From Streptomyces sp. NRRL F-2580 (GTDB lineage Bacteria > Actinomycetota > Actinomycetes > Streptomycetales > Streptomycetaceae): a stretch of DNA of 64,000 bases. The position numbers were made by a program, and so were the translations under genes. The first letter of the stretch is position 1; every line of letters starts with the position of its first letter. The stretch is taken from the NCBI RefSeq assembly GCF_000720115.1, contig NZ_JOIR01000015.1:62001-126000 (forward strand), read 5' to 3'. The notes below the pieces were generated by a model. It was not told where the DNA came from. It was given only the letters and a program-made list of their open reading frames with translations, and searched no databases. Of this stretch, positions 37,354-45,123 are shown in pieces.

Positions 37354-38118
37354 ATGAGTTCTCGCCTGCTCCGACCCGTCCGCGCCGACCGCCGTACGAC
37401 GGCCCCCCGGTCCGCCGCGCCCCTGGGGACGCGACTGCCGCTGGTCGCCGTCGCCGTGGTCGCGGCGGGGCTGACCGCCGCCTGCGGGCCGTCCTCCCAG
37501 CCCGTCGGTTCCGCGGCGCCGGCCAAGGCCGGACAGTCCTCGGAGGCCGCCCTCCCCTCCGCGTCGGAGTCGGCCACCGCGTCCCCCGAGGCCTCCGCGT
37601 CCGCCTCCGCCTCGCCGTCCGCCTCCGCCTCCGCGTCCCCCTCGCGCGCCGCGACCGCGTCGGCCACCCCCTCCCGGACGCCTTCCAAGCCGGCCCGTAC
37701 GTCCGCCGCGCCCGAACCGGCCCGCGTACCCGGCCCCGGCTACGACAGTTCGGCCGACGCGCAGAAGCAGATAGAGGCGGCTCTGCGGGCGGCCAAGGCC
37801 GACGGGCGGGCGGTGCTGCTCGACTTCGGCGCGAACTGGTGCGGCAACTGCAAGGCCGCCGACAAGGTGTTCGCCCAGCCGCAGACCACGGCGATCCTCG
37901 GAGCCTCGTACCGCCTCGTCAAGGTGGACATCGGCGGCAACAGCTCCGCCAACTCGGCCCTCCTGCGCAAGTACAGCCCGTCGGGCGGCACGTACACGAT
38001 GCCCGTGCTGGTCGTCGTCTCCCCGTCCGGCACGGTGCGCACCGACACCCACGTCACGGGCAACCCGTCCCTGACCGCGGACGGCATCAACGCCTTCCTG
38101 CGCAAGTGGGCGTCTTGA
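37354..38118 (+). CDS. Thioredoxin-like lipoprotein
   Basis: A 254-residue extracytoplasmic thioredoxin-fold protein. The signal ends in a lipobox, GLTAAC (Cys near residue 40); a long Ser/Ala/Pro linker (residues 45-125) precedes the thioredoxin domain with active site WCGNC in DFGANWCGNCKAADKVF and the cis-Pro in TYTMPVLVV. The domain resembles DsbD-gamma/thioredoxin_7 proteins. ATG at 37354 was chosen because it opens the signal peptide (MSSRLLRPVRADRRT). It leads an operon with the TlpA-like and CcdA genes (overlapping stop/start), implying it receives or passes electrons outside the membrane. Its promoter carries the CTTAGGG element. Confidence 0.88.
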   Translation: MSSRLLRPVRADRRTTAPRSAAPLGTRLPLVAVAVVAAGLTAACGPSSQPVGSAAPAKAGQSSEAALPSASESATASPEASASASASPSASASASPSRAATASATPSRTPSKPARTSAAPEPARVPGPGYDSSADAQKQIEAALRAAKADGRAVLLDFGANWCGNCKAADKVFAQPQTTAILGASYRLVKVDIGGNSSANSALLRKYSPSGGTYTMPVLVVVSPSGTVRTDTHVTGNPSLTADGINAFLRKWAS

Positions 38119-38729
38119 GACGACCGGTCCGCAGGGCCGTGCTCGTGCCGGCCGGCGCGGGCCTCGCGGTGGCGGCCGGTCTGCTCCTCGCCGGTCTCCT
38201 GACGGACGACGGAGGCGCCAAGGCGGCACCGGGCGGCCGGGCCGGCGGGATCAGCGCCGCCGCCGGGGCGAGGGTCCTGGACCCCGGCGCCCGGCGGGAC
38301 GCGCCCGCGCTGGCCGGCGACGACCTGGACGGGAGGCCGGCCGGCCTCGCCGGGCTCCGCGGGCACGTCGTCGTCCTCAACGTCTGGGGCTCCTGGTGCG
38401 GGCCCTGCCGGGCCGAGGCCGAGGACCTGGCACGGCTCAGCCGGGAGATCCCGGCCGAGGAGGTCCGGTTCCTCGGGATCAACACGCGGGACCCGGACCG
38501 GGCCGCGGCCCGTTCGTTCGTACGCGAGCACGGCCTGCGCTTCCCCAGCCTGCACGACCCCGCCGGCGAACTCCTGCTCCGCTTCCCTCCCGAGCTGCTG
38601 AACCCCCAGGCGGTCCCCTCGACGCTCGTGATCGACCGCCGCGGACGCGTCGCCGTCGCCATCGGGGGCGCCGTCACCGACGAGCAGTTGCGGCCCCTGC
38701 TCGCGCGCGTGGTGGAGGAGGAGTCGTGA
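38115..38729 (+). CDS. TlpA/ResA-like thiol-disulfide oxidoreductase, membrane-anchored
   Basis: A thioredoxin-fold protein of about 204 residues with one N-terminal span (AVLVPAGAGLAVAAGLLLAGLL) and active site WCGPC in LNVWGSWCGPCRAEAEDL, plus the cis-Pro in PQAVPSTLVIDRRG. It is close to ResA/TlpA reductases that reduce cytochrome c apoproteins or other exported thiols. The start is uncertain: TTG at 38115 would overlap the preceding stop (TTGA); GTG at 38106 is the alternative. Its stop overlaps the GTG of ccdA. CcdA probably re-reduces it. Confidence 0.85.
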   Translation: MRRPVRRAVLVPAGAGLAVAAGLLLAGLLTDDGGAKAAPGGRAGGISAAAGARVLDPGARRDAPALAGDDLDGRPAGLAGLRGHVVVLNVWGSWCGPCRAEAEDLARLSREIPAEEVRFLGINTRDPDRAAARSFVREHGLRFPSLHDPAGELLLRFPPELLNPQAVPSTLVIDRRGRVAVAIGGAVTDEQLRPLLARVVEEES

Positions 38730-39514
38730 CGGGGCCGGCGGCCGTGTTCCGGACGCTCGCCGTCGCGGACGCGCCCTCCCTGGTGAACGGCACGCTGGCG
38801 ATCGCGGCCCCCGTGGCGTTCGTCGCGGGACTCGTCTCCTTCCTCTCGCCGTGCGTGCTGCCGCTCGTACCCGGCTACCTCAGCTACGTGACCAGCCTGT
38901 CGGTCGCCGACTTGGCGCAAGCGCGCGGCGGGCGCCGCAGTCGCATGGCGACCGGGGCGCTGCTGTTCGTCCTCGGCTTCACCGCGGTGCTCGTCTCCGG
39001 CGGCGCCCTGTTCGGCTACTTCGGCCGTACCCTCCTGGCGCACCAGGAGACGGTCACCCGGGTGCTCGGCGTCTTCACGGTGCTCATGGGGCTGTCGTTC
39101 ATGGGGTTCCTGCCGGGGTTCACCCAGCGGGAGTTCCGCAGCCACCGGCGCCCCGCGCTCGGACTGGCCGGGGCGCCCGTGCTGGGGGCGGTGTTCGCGG
39201 TCGGCTGGACGCCGTGCATCGGCCCGACGCTGGCCGCCGTGCAGGCGCTCGCGTGGACGGAGGCGAGCGCGGTCCGCGGCGCCCTGCTGATGGTGGCGTA
39301 CTGCCTCGGGCTGGGCCTGCCGTTCCTGCTCGCGGCGCTGGCGTTCCGGCGCGCCCTGGGCGCGTTCGGCCTGGTCAAGCGCCACTACCCGTGGGTGCTG
39401 CGGATCGGCGGCGGCATGCTCGTGCTCGTCGGCGTACTGCTGGCCACCGGGGTGTGGAACGACCTGGTGTACCGGCTGCAGTTGTGGAGCGCGAACTTCA
39501 GCACGGCCCTCTAG
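38726..39514 (+). CDS. ccdA: CcdA/DsbD-beta cytochrome c biogenesis membrane protein
   Basis: A 262-residue membrane protein with about six spans that carries electrons from cytoplasmic thioredoxin to extracytoplasmic thiol proteins. The two reactive cysteines are in FLSPCVLPLVPGYLSYV (first span) and GWTPCIGPTLAAVQAL (fourth span), the standard CcdA positions. GTG at 38726 has GGAGGAGG upstream and overlaps the tlpA-like stop by 4 bp (GTGA). With the two thioredoxin-fold genes before it and the DsbD-alpha-like gene after it, it forms a complete relay. No cytochrome c synthesis genes (ResB/ResC) are adjacent. Confidence 0.93.
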   Translation: MTGPAAVFRTLAVADAPSLVNGTLAIAAPVAFVAGLVSFLSPCVLPLVPGYLSYVTSLSVADLAQARGGRRSRMATGALLFVLGFTAVLVSGGALFGYFGRTLLAHQETVTRVLGVFTVLMGLSFMGFLPGFTQREFRSHRRPALGLAGAPVLGAVFAVGWTPCIGPTLAAVQALAWTEASAVRGALLMVAYCLGLGLPFLLAALAFRRALGAFGLVKRHYPWVLRIGGGMLVLVGVLLATGVWNDLVYRLQLWSANFSTAL

Positions 39515-39593
39515 AGCCGCCGTTCGCCCCGAAGACAGCCCCGAAGAACCGATTCGATCCCGTGATACGCGACACAGAAGTGCAGAGACACCC

Positions 39594-40172
39594 ATGAACC
39601 TTTCCGTACATGTCAGCCGTTCCCGGAAGGTCCGCGTCGCGGCCGCCGTCGTCTGGCTGGCCGCGCTCGCGGCCTGCGGCCAGCAGCCGGGCGAGGGCTC
39701 CGACGCGGGCGCCAAGGCCGCCGCACCGACGACGCGCTTCACCGAGAACGGGGTCACCGTCACGCTCTCGGTGTCCGACTGGCGGGCCTCGAAGGGCACC
39801 GTCACCGCGGTGTTCACCCCCGAGCGCAGAGGGTTCCACCTCTACAGCATCGACCTGCCGGCCACCGGCATCGAGGACGTGGGCCGACCGACCGCGATGA
39901 CCGTGTCCGGCGTCCTCAAGGCGGAGGGCAGGCTGACGGCCGCCGAGGACGTACGGTCCATCAGCGTGCCCGGTGTCGACGCCCCGGTCCCCGTCTACCC
40001 CGACGGGCCCGTCACCACCACGCTCCCGGTCAGCGCCGACGGGAACGGGGACGCGACCCTGCTGCTCGGCTACGCGAGCTGCAGCTCCCAGGACGGCTGC
40101 ACCATCCCGGTCTCCGACCGTCCCGTGCGCCTGCGCGTCACCGGCGACGGCCCGGCCTTCGACGCCCCTTAG
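39594..40172 (+). CDS. Lipoprotein with DsbD N-terminal (alpha)-like domain
   Basis: A 192-residue lipoprotein: signal peptide with lipobox LAAC (Cys near residue 27), then an immunoglobulin-like domain ending in the paired cysteines of YASCSSQDGCTIPVSDRPVRL, the hallmark of the DsbD alpha domain. In E. coli DsbD this domain hands electrons to periplasmic substrates. Here the alpha, beta (CcdA) and thioredoxin domains of DsbD are split into separate genes of one cluster. It starts 79 bp after ccdA and stops 37 bp before the response-regulator start; its stop codon lies within the left arm of a CCTTAGGG dyad. Confidence 0.82.
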   Translation: MNLSVHVSRSRKVRVAAAVVWLAALAACGQQPGEGSDAGAKAAAPTTRFTENGVTVTLSVSDWRASKGTVTAVFTPERRGFHLYSIDLPATGIEDVGRPTAMTVSGVLKAEGRLTAAEDVRSISVPGVDAPVPVYPDGPVTTTLPVSADGNGDATLLLGYASCSSQDGCTIPVSDRPVRLRVTGDGPAFDAP

Positions 40173-40202
40173 GGTCTGTCCTCCCTGACCGAGCCCCTAA
40201 GG
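40167..40202 (+). promoter_or_regulatory. CCTTAGGG/CCCTAAGG inverted repeat before the response-regulator gene
   Basis: CCTTAGGG (40167-40174) and its exact reverse complement CCCTAAGG (40195-40202) are separated by 20 bp and lie just before the regulator ATG at 40210. The right arm includes a TAAGGT hexamer that could be the -10 of a leaderless promoter. The left arm shares CTTAGGG with the elements at 35381 and 37163, suggesting autoregulation by the encoded regulator. Confidence 0.45.
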
Positions 40203-40209
40203 TGTGCCC

Positions 40210-40932
40210 ATGCCGAGCGTCCTGGTCGTCGAAGACGACCCCAGCATCCGCCAGTCACTGATCGAGGTCCTGGCGGAGCACGGGTATGCCGTGCGCAGCG
40301 CGGGCGACGGGTTCGGCGCGCTGCGCGAGGTCACCCAGTCGCCCGTCGACGCGGTGGTCCTCGACCTGGGACTGCCCGATCTGGACGGAGGAGACGCGTT
40401 GCGGATGATCCGCGGCATATCCTCCGTGCCGGTGCTGGTGGCCACCGCCCGCGACGACGAGACGGAAATCATCAAGCTCCTCAACGCGGGCGCCGACGAC
40501 TACCTGGTCAAGCCCTTCTCCGGCGGCCAGCTCGTCGCACGGCTCTCCGCCGTCCTGCGGCGCACGAGCCACGTCCCGCCGGCCGGTGCCCCGGCAGGCG
40601 CACCGGTGACACCGGCCGCCGAACCGCTGCGCCCCACCACCGTGGGCGAACTGGCCGTGGACCCGGGCGCGCGCACCGCGTACCTGGCCGGCCGGGAGCT
40701 CCGCCTCACCCGCCGGGAGTTCGACCTCCTGGCGTTCCTCGCCCACCACACCGGCCAGGTCGTCTCCAAGCGCCGCCTGCTGACCGAGGTGTGGCGCGAG
40801 CCGTACGTGGACGACCAGACCGTCGACGTGCACCTGTCGTCCCTGCGCCGCAAACTGGGCGAACGGGCGGCGGCCCCGCGCTACCTCCTGACCGTCCGCG
40901 GCGTCGGCATCAAACTGGTGGCCCCGCGTTGA
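40210..40932 (+). CDS. OmpR-family response regulator of the thiol-redox cluster
   Basis: A 240-residue DNA-binding response regulator. Receiver: VLVVEDDPSIRQS, phospho-acceptor in VVLDLGLPDLDG, and Lys in DDYLVKPFSGGQ; C-terminal winged helix with LTRREFDLLAFLAHHTG and VDVHLSSLRRKLG. I take ATG at 40210; a GTG two codons earlier is in frame. It follows the DsbD-alpha-like gene by 37 bp and overlaps the kinase gene (TTGA). It is the natural candidate to bind the CTTAGGG elements before this operon and the CAP gene. Confidence 0.9.
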   Translation: MPSVLVVEDDPSIRQSLIEVLAEHGYAVRSAGDGFGALREVTQSPVDAVVLDLGLPDLDGGDALRMIRGISSVPVLVATARDDETEIIKLLNAGADDYLVKPFSGGQLVARLSAVLRRTSHVPPAGAPAGAPVTPAAEPLRPTTVGELAVDPGARTAYLAGRELRLTRREFDLLAFLAHHTGQVVSKRRLLTEVWREPYVDDQTVDVHLSSLRRKLGERAAAPRYLLTVRGVGIKLVAPR

Positions 40933-42350
40933 GACGCTCACTGGCCGGAGTGGCCCTCGCGGTGACCTCCATGGTCGCCCTGTCCTTCCTCATACCGCTG
41001 GCCGCACTGGTGATGTCGCTGGTCAAGGAACAGGGCGTCACCGCGGCCGAGCAGCGGGCCGCCGCCCTGGCACCCGTCCTCGCGCTGACCACGGACCCGG
41101 CGGCCCTGCGGGAGTCCGCCGCGAGCCTGGACGCGGCCGACCACCTGGTCGTCCATCTGCCGGACACCGGGCCGCTCGGCCGTTCCAAGGCGCCGGCCGC
41201 ACTGCTCGAACGGGCCCAGCGGGGCCGCGAGTCCATCTCGCAGGAGGTTCCGCACGGCTGGATCTGCCTGCAGCCGGTGGTGCTCCCCGGCGAGCAGGTC
41301 GCCGTCATCGAGAACTTCGTTCCCGAGGAGGAACTGACCCGGGGGGTCAAGGAGTCCTGGGCGGTCATGCTCTTCCTCGCCGTGGGACTGATCGGCGGCT
41401 CCGTGCTGGTCGCCGACCGCCTCGGCGCGAAGGTCGTCAGGTCCTCGAAGCGGCTCGCGCAGGCCTCGCGCGCACTCGGCCAGGGCGACCTGGACACCCG
41501 TGTGGACCCGATGGGCCCCAAGGAACTGCGCGAGGCGGGCGTGGCCTTCAACGCGATGGCCCACCGGATGACCGAACTGCTCGCCGTGGAACGCGAACTC
41601 GTCGCCGACCTGTCCCACCGGCTGCGCACCCCGCTGACCGCCCTGCACCTGGCCTCGGAGCGGATGGCCGGCACCCCGGAATCGGCCAGGGTCGAGGCCG
41701 CGGTCGGCGAATTGGAGACGGAGCTCCAGGCCATCATCGCCACGGCGCGCACCCCGCTCGCCGTGGGACCCATGGGCCAGGGCATGCTCGGCGCGGAACC
41801 CTCCACGGGCGACCGCGCCGCCGGCAACGGCGCTCCCGGTCCCCGCTGCGAGGCGGCCGACGTCGTACGCCGCCGCACGGCCTTCTGGGCGGTCCTGGCG
41901 GAGCAGCAGCAGCGGCCCTGCTGCCTCGACCTCACGCAGGAACCCACGGGCGTGGGCCTCTCCGAGGACGACGTGGCCGCCGTGGTGGACGCGCTCATCG
42001 GCAACATCTTCCGCCACACCCCGTCCGGGACCCCGTTCGGCGTCCACGTCGTGCGCACGGCCCACGCGGTGGAGCTGGTCGTGGAGGACGGCGGGCCCGG
42101 CATCCCGGATCCGGACCGGGCCCTGTCCCGTGGGAGCAGCACCGGTTCCACCGGGCTTGGGCTGGACATCGCGCAGCGGGCCGCGAGCGCCACGGGCGGC
42201 TCGATGCGCATCTCCCGCGGCCCCCTGGGGGGCGCGCACATCACGGTGACGTTCGCACTGGCCACGCCGTCGCGGACGGGCCGGGGGCCCCGCCTCTCCC
42301 GCCGCCGGCCGACCTGGCGGGCGACCCGCCGGCCCCGGACGTCAGGCTGA
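40929..42350 (+). CDS. Sensor histidine kinase of the thiol-redox cluster
   Basis: A roughly 473-residue membrane kinase. Spans at about residues 7-32 and 148-168 enclose a 115-residue extracytoplasmic domain with one Cys (GWICLQP); then HAMP, the phospho-His in LVADLSHRLRTPLTALHLASE, and a HATPase domain with NIFRHTPSG, VEDGGPGIPD and GSTGLGLDIAQR. The likely start is TTG 40929 inside the regulator's stop (TTGA). Position suggests it senses envelope redox or protein-folding stress and tunes the disulfide machinery; this is inference. Confidence 0.87.
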   Translation: MRRSLAGVALAVTSMVALSFLIPLAALVMSLVKEQGVTAAEQRAAALAPVLALTTDPAALRESAASLDAADHLVVHLPDTGPLGRSKAPAALLERAQRGRESISQEVPHGWICLQPVVLPGEQVAVIENFVPEEELTRGVKESWAVMLFLAVGLIGGSVLVADRLGAKVVRSSKRLAQASRALGQGDLDTRVDPMGPKELREAGVAFNAMAHRMTELLAVERELVADLSHRLRTPLTALHLASERMAGTPESARVEAAVGELETELQAIIATARTPLAVGPMGQGMLGAEPSTGDRAAGNGAPGPRCEAADVVRRRTAFWAVLAEQQQRPCCLDLTQEPTGVGLSEDDVAAVVDALIGNIFRHTPSGTPFGVHVVRTAHAVELVVEDGGPGIPDPDRALSRGSSTGSTGLGLDIAQRAASATGGSMRISRGPLGGAHITVTFALATPSRTGRGPRLSRRRPTWRATRRPRTSG

Positions 42351-42388
42351 GGACGGCCTCGGTGGCGGGACGGGCGACAGCCCGCGGG

Positions 42389-42807
42389 TCAGGAACGGGT
42401 CCAGTAGGCGCAGCCCTCCCCGGAGCCCGGCTCGGGGAGCCGGCTGCGGGTCTCGAAGCCGTCCGGGCGGCCGTGGCACACGGCCTCCCGTGACACCACG
42501 GAGCCCCTCGGAATCGGTGCGCCCCGCGAAGAGGCCGGCGGGTGTGAGCTCCTCGGGTATCTCCCCGGCCGTCGTCCACGCCTCGCCTCGCGCAGGAGAG
42601 GCGGAAGGCCGCGAGGAACTCGGGGTCCCACTGCGGTGCGTACGTGAGCGTCAGGGCCCGCGCCCCTCGGGATGCCTTCGTGGCGGGCGAAGCGAACCGC
42701 GCCTGGCCGGCGGCGTCCAGGCCCCGGTCGGAGTGGGCGAAGGCCCAGCCGTCTCCCGCCGCGCCGAACCGGGCGACCGTCCGGCCCGTTCCCCGCGGGC
42801 AGGGCAT
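42389..42807 (-). pseudogene. Frameshifted remnant of an unrecognised protein
   Basis: Protein-like sequence moves through all three frames of one strand. From ATG 42807: VARFGAAGDGWAFAHSDRGL then ALTLTYAPQWDPEFLAAFRL; around 42570 it continues in the +1 frame as EAWTTAGEIPEELTPAGLFA; near 42510 it jumps again to end VCHGRPDGFETRSRLPEPGS and GEGCAYWTRS at a stop at 42389. Each piece alone is too short to be a gene, but joined they read as one ordinary polypeptide of some 140 residues. I do not know the family. It could also reflect sequencing errors. The rest of 42351-42824 holds nothing else. Confidence 0.5.
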
Positions 42808-42824
42808 CGGCGCGCCCGCGGCGG

Positions 42825-43229
42825 CTACGCGCGCCTGCCGGCCCGTTCCGGCAGGCGCGCGGACAGCACCCGGCCCAGGTCCAGCACGCTCAGGCCGAAC
42901 ATCAGGACGCCCAGCGGGACATGGACCGACGGCACGCGCGCGATGCCGAGCACCACCTGCACCGAGGCGAGTACGAGGAAACCGGACGCGTACAGGATCG
43001 GGCGGGGCGAACCGCCGCCCGGCCGCCACGCGAGGACCGCGGCGAGCACGTACAGCATCGACGCGCCGTACATCACGCGCGCTCCGACGCCGTGCAGCAC
43101 CTCACCGTGGGACGAGGACAGCAGCAGTCCCGCCGTGGCTGCCTGGAAGAAGATGCCCGCCGTCTGCAGGGCTATCGCGACCTGCTGGAACGTGACCCTG
43201 CCCGGTGCTGCCGTCATCTGTGTGGCCAT
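42825..43229 (-). CDS. Small four-span membrane protein, likely ECF41 sigma target
   Basis: A 134-residue protein with four predicted membrane spans (roughly residues 12-40, 48-68, 75-99, 103-125) and short loops, no recognised enzymatic motif; His residues occur in SSSHGEVLHGVG and PSVHVPLG. It starts MATQMTAAPGRVTFQQ at 43229. It is divergent from the sigma-factor gene, and the shared region contains a CCTCACA-N16-CGTC promoter pointing at it, the mirror image of the one pointing at the sigma gene. ECF41 factors commonly control one neighbouring gene, usually a COE-type (carboxymuconolactone decarboxylase, oxidoreductase or epimerase) gene; here the target would be this membrane protein. 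Confidence 0.7.
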   Translation of the reverse strand: MATQMTAAPGRVTFQQVAIALQTAGIFFQAATAGLLLSSSHGEVLHGVGARVMYGASMLYVLAAVLAWRPGGGSPRPILYASGFLVLASVQVVLGIARVPSVHVPLGVLMFGLSVLDLGRVLSARLPERAGRRA

Positions 43230-43284
43230 GGCGCGGTCCCCTCGTCTGCCTCGCGGCGGTGGATCGGTAGTGTCTCGTCCGTCC

Positions 43285-43349
43285 GACGACGCGGGCCCCC
43301 GAAGTGTGAGGCCAAGCGTGGTCCTCACACTCCGGTGCGGTGTTTCGTC
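43285..43349. promoter_or_regulatory. Mirror-image divergent ECF41-type promoters
   Basis: An inverted repeat GTGTGAGG/CCTCACAC (43304-43311 and 43323-43330, 11-bp spacer) supplies -35 boxes for both directions. Rightward: CCTCACA 43323-43329, 16 bp, CGTC 43346-43349. Leftward: CCTCACA 43311-43305, 16 bp, CGTC 43288-43285. The ECF41 consensus I recall is TGTCACA-N16-CGTC, so the spacing is exact and the -35 agrees at 5 of 7 positions. Confidence 0.75.
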
Positions 43350-43400
43350 GAAGAGTCGGGAGCCGAAGCGGACGAGACGAACCAGGGAGCGGTCACGAGC

Positions 43401-44354
43401 ATGAGCACCCCATCCGAGGCAGGGCACGACCGGTGGGAGCCGGACCTGAGCGCGGTCGTCGGCGAACGGCGCCAGCTGATCAACCTGGCCTACCGGCTGC
43501 TGGGTTCGCTGGCCGAGGCCGAGGACGCCGTGCAGGAGACGTACACCCGCTGGTACGCGATGTCGCGGCAGCAGCAGGCGGCCATCGAGTCGCCCGGCGC
43601 CTGGCTGACGACGGTGGCCGGCCGCATCTGCCTCGACGTGCTCGGCTCGGCACGGGCCCGGCGCGAGCGCTACGTCGGCGCGTGGATACCCGAGCCGCTG
43701 CCCGACCGTACCGAGTGGTTCAGCGGGCGGGCGGGCGACGGCAGCGGCGAGCCGGACGACCCCGCCGACCGGATCACCCTGGACGAGTCGGTGAACATGG
43801 CTTTCCTCGTCGTACTGGAGTCGATGACGCCGGCCGAACGCGTGGCGTTCATCCTCCACGACGTGTTCCGCTACCCCTTCCCCGAGGTCGCCGGGATCGT
43901 CGGCCGCACGCCCGCGGCCTGCCGCCAACTGGCCTCCTCGGCCCGCCGACGGATGCGCGCCGCGCAGGCGCCGACGCCTGCGACGGCCGGACAGGCCGGC
44001 CTGGTACGGGACTTCAAGAAGGCGTGGGAAGCCAAGGACATCAAGGCGCTCGTCGGCCTGCTCGACCCCGATGCCACGATGACCGCCGACGGCGGCGGCC
44101 TGGTCGGCACCGTCCTGCGCCCGGTCGAGGGCGGCGAGCGGATCGCCGAGTACCTGATCCACATCGCCGACAAGGCCCCCGGACTGACCCTCCTGGAACG
44201 GACGGTCAACGGCCGGCCCGGCCTGGTCGCCCAGCACTCCGGCATCACCGTGACCGTGGCGGCGTTCAGCCTCACCGACGACCGCGTCACCCGCATCTGG
44301 GCCGTCCGCAACCCGGAGAAGCTCCGCCCGTGGACCGAGATCACCCAGAACTGA
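43401..44354 (+). CDS. ECF sigma factor of group ECF41 with C-terminal SnoaL-like domain
   Basis: A 317-residue sigma factor. Region 2 spans residues 18-85 (LINLAYRLLGSLAEAEDAVQ), region 4 about 125-190 with the recognition helix in GIVGRTPAACRQLASSARRR, and a SnoaL/NTF2-like domain follows. The group's diagnostic motifs are present: WIPEPLPD in the linker, DGGG in the SnoaL domain and NPEKL near the C-terminus. In ECF41 the fused domain replaces an anti-sigma factor and modulates activity. ATG at 43401. It should drive its own promoter and that of the divergent membrane protein. Confidence 0.92.
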   Translation: MSTPSEAGHDRWEPDLSAVVGERRQLINLAYRLLGSLAEAEDAVQETYTRWYAMSRQQQAAIESPGAWLTTVAGRICLDVLGSARARRERYVGAWIPEPLPDRTEWFSGRAGDGSGEPDDPADRITLDESVNMAFLVVLESMTPAERVAFILHDVFRYPFPEVAGIVGRTPAACRQLASSARRRMRAAQAPTPATAGQAGLVRDFKKAWEAKDIKALVGLLDPDATMTADGGGLVGTVLRPVEGGERIAEYLIHIADKAPGLTLLERTVNGRPGLVAQHSGITVTVAAFSLTDDRVTRIWAVRNPEKLRPWTEITQN

Positions 44355-44536
44355 CCTTCACCCCGGCGCGGTTCGGCTCCGTCGATCCCTGAGCCTGCCG
44401 ACGCGTAGCAGTTGGCAGGCGCCAGCGGGACCACGCGGGCCACGCCGAGCCCGGGGAGGACCCACCTACCTGGGCTGCCGGGAGGCGGGCCGCCGCCTCG
44501 GCGAAGTACAGGACTGCATGACGCGTGGCAGTCTGG

Positions 44537-44950
44537 TCAGGGCATCTCGTCGGGGTCGCAGCTGGCCCGGCGCAGCCCGATCGTGCGGAGGGCCCGCAGC
44601 AGGGCTTCCGCGTCTCCCTCGCGCACGATGTGGACGGCCCCCTCGACCGCCAGGCCGGACACCGCCGGGGGCATGCGGGCCGCCGCCGTGCGCAGCACCA
44701 CTCCGCTCGGCGGGTCCAGGGCGCGCACCCCGTGGAAAACGCGGCGGACGCCCGGGTCGGCGTCGAGGCTGTCGAGCCCGGCCGACAGGGACAGGACCGT
44801 GATGTCGGGCAGGAGGACGCGGGCGTGCGCGAGCGCGACGGCGGGATCGTGGGCGTGCGATACGACCCGGAAGTGCGGGTTGCGCTGGATCCCCGACCGC
44901 AGCAGCTCCAGCTGCTCGCCGTCGGGCACCCCGACCACCAACACCGTCAT
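44537..44950 (-). CDS. Degenerate receiver-like protein
   Basis: A roughly 137-residue protein resembling a stand-alone CheY-like receiver: strand VLVVGVPDGEQLELLRSGI, then ARVLLPDITVLSLSAGLDSL where a phospho-acceptor Asp would be expected in VLDL but Ser occupies the site, and a late strand VEGAVHIVREGDAEALLRAL. The N-terminal acidic pair is also missing. It has no output domain. Such pseudo-receivers may bind partners without phosphorylation. I chose MTVLVVG at 44950; an ATG 12 bp upstream is possible. It converges on the sigma gene across a 182-bp gap where I see no clear terminator. Confidence 0.6.
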   Translation of the reverse strand: MTVLVVGVPDGEQLELLRSGIQRNPHFRVVSHAHDPAVALAHARVLLPDITVLSLSAGLDSLDADPGVRRVFHGVRALDPPSGVVLRTAAARMPPAVSGLAVEGAVHIVREGDAEALLRALRTIGLRRASCDPDEMP

Positions 44951-45123
44951 CACCTGTTCCATCCTGCGCCCCGGCACGGCGCGAGGCACCCCGGGGCGCG
45001 GAACGGAACGAGGGATCCGGCTGCGGCGGGTTCCGGCCGGTCAGTGCCGCCGACGGCACCCGCAGAGCGGCGGAAGATCGACTTCACGGCGCAGGATCCC
45101 CGTCAGCCGGGGCTCGGCGCCCT

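Noticed and set aside
42241..43029. A continuous 262-codon minus-strand frame covering the pseudogene and part of the small membrane-protein gene
   Set aside because: Only its middle looks protein-like; its ends are antisense or out-of-frame readings of neighbouring genes.
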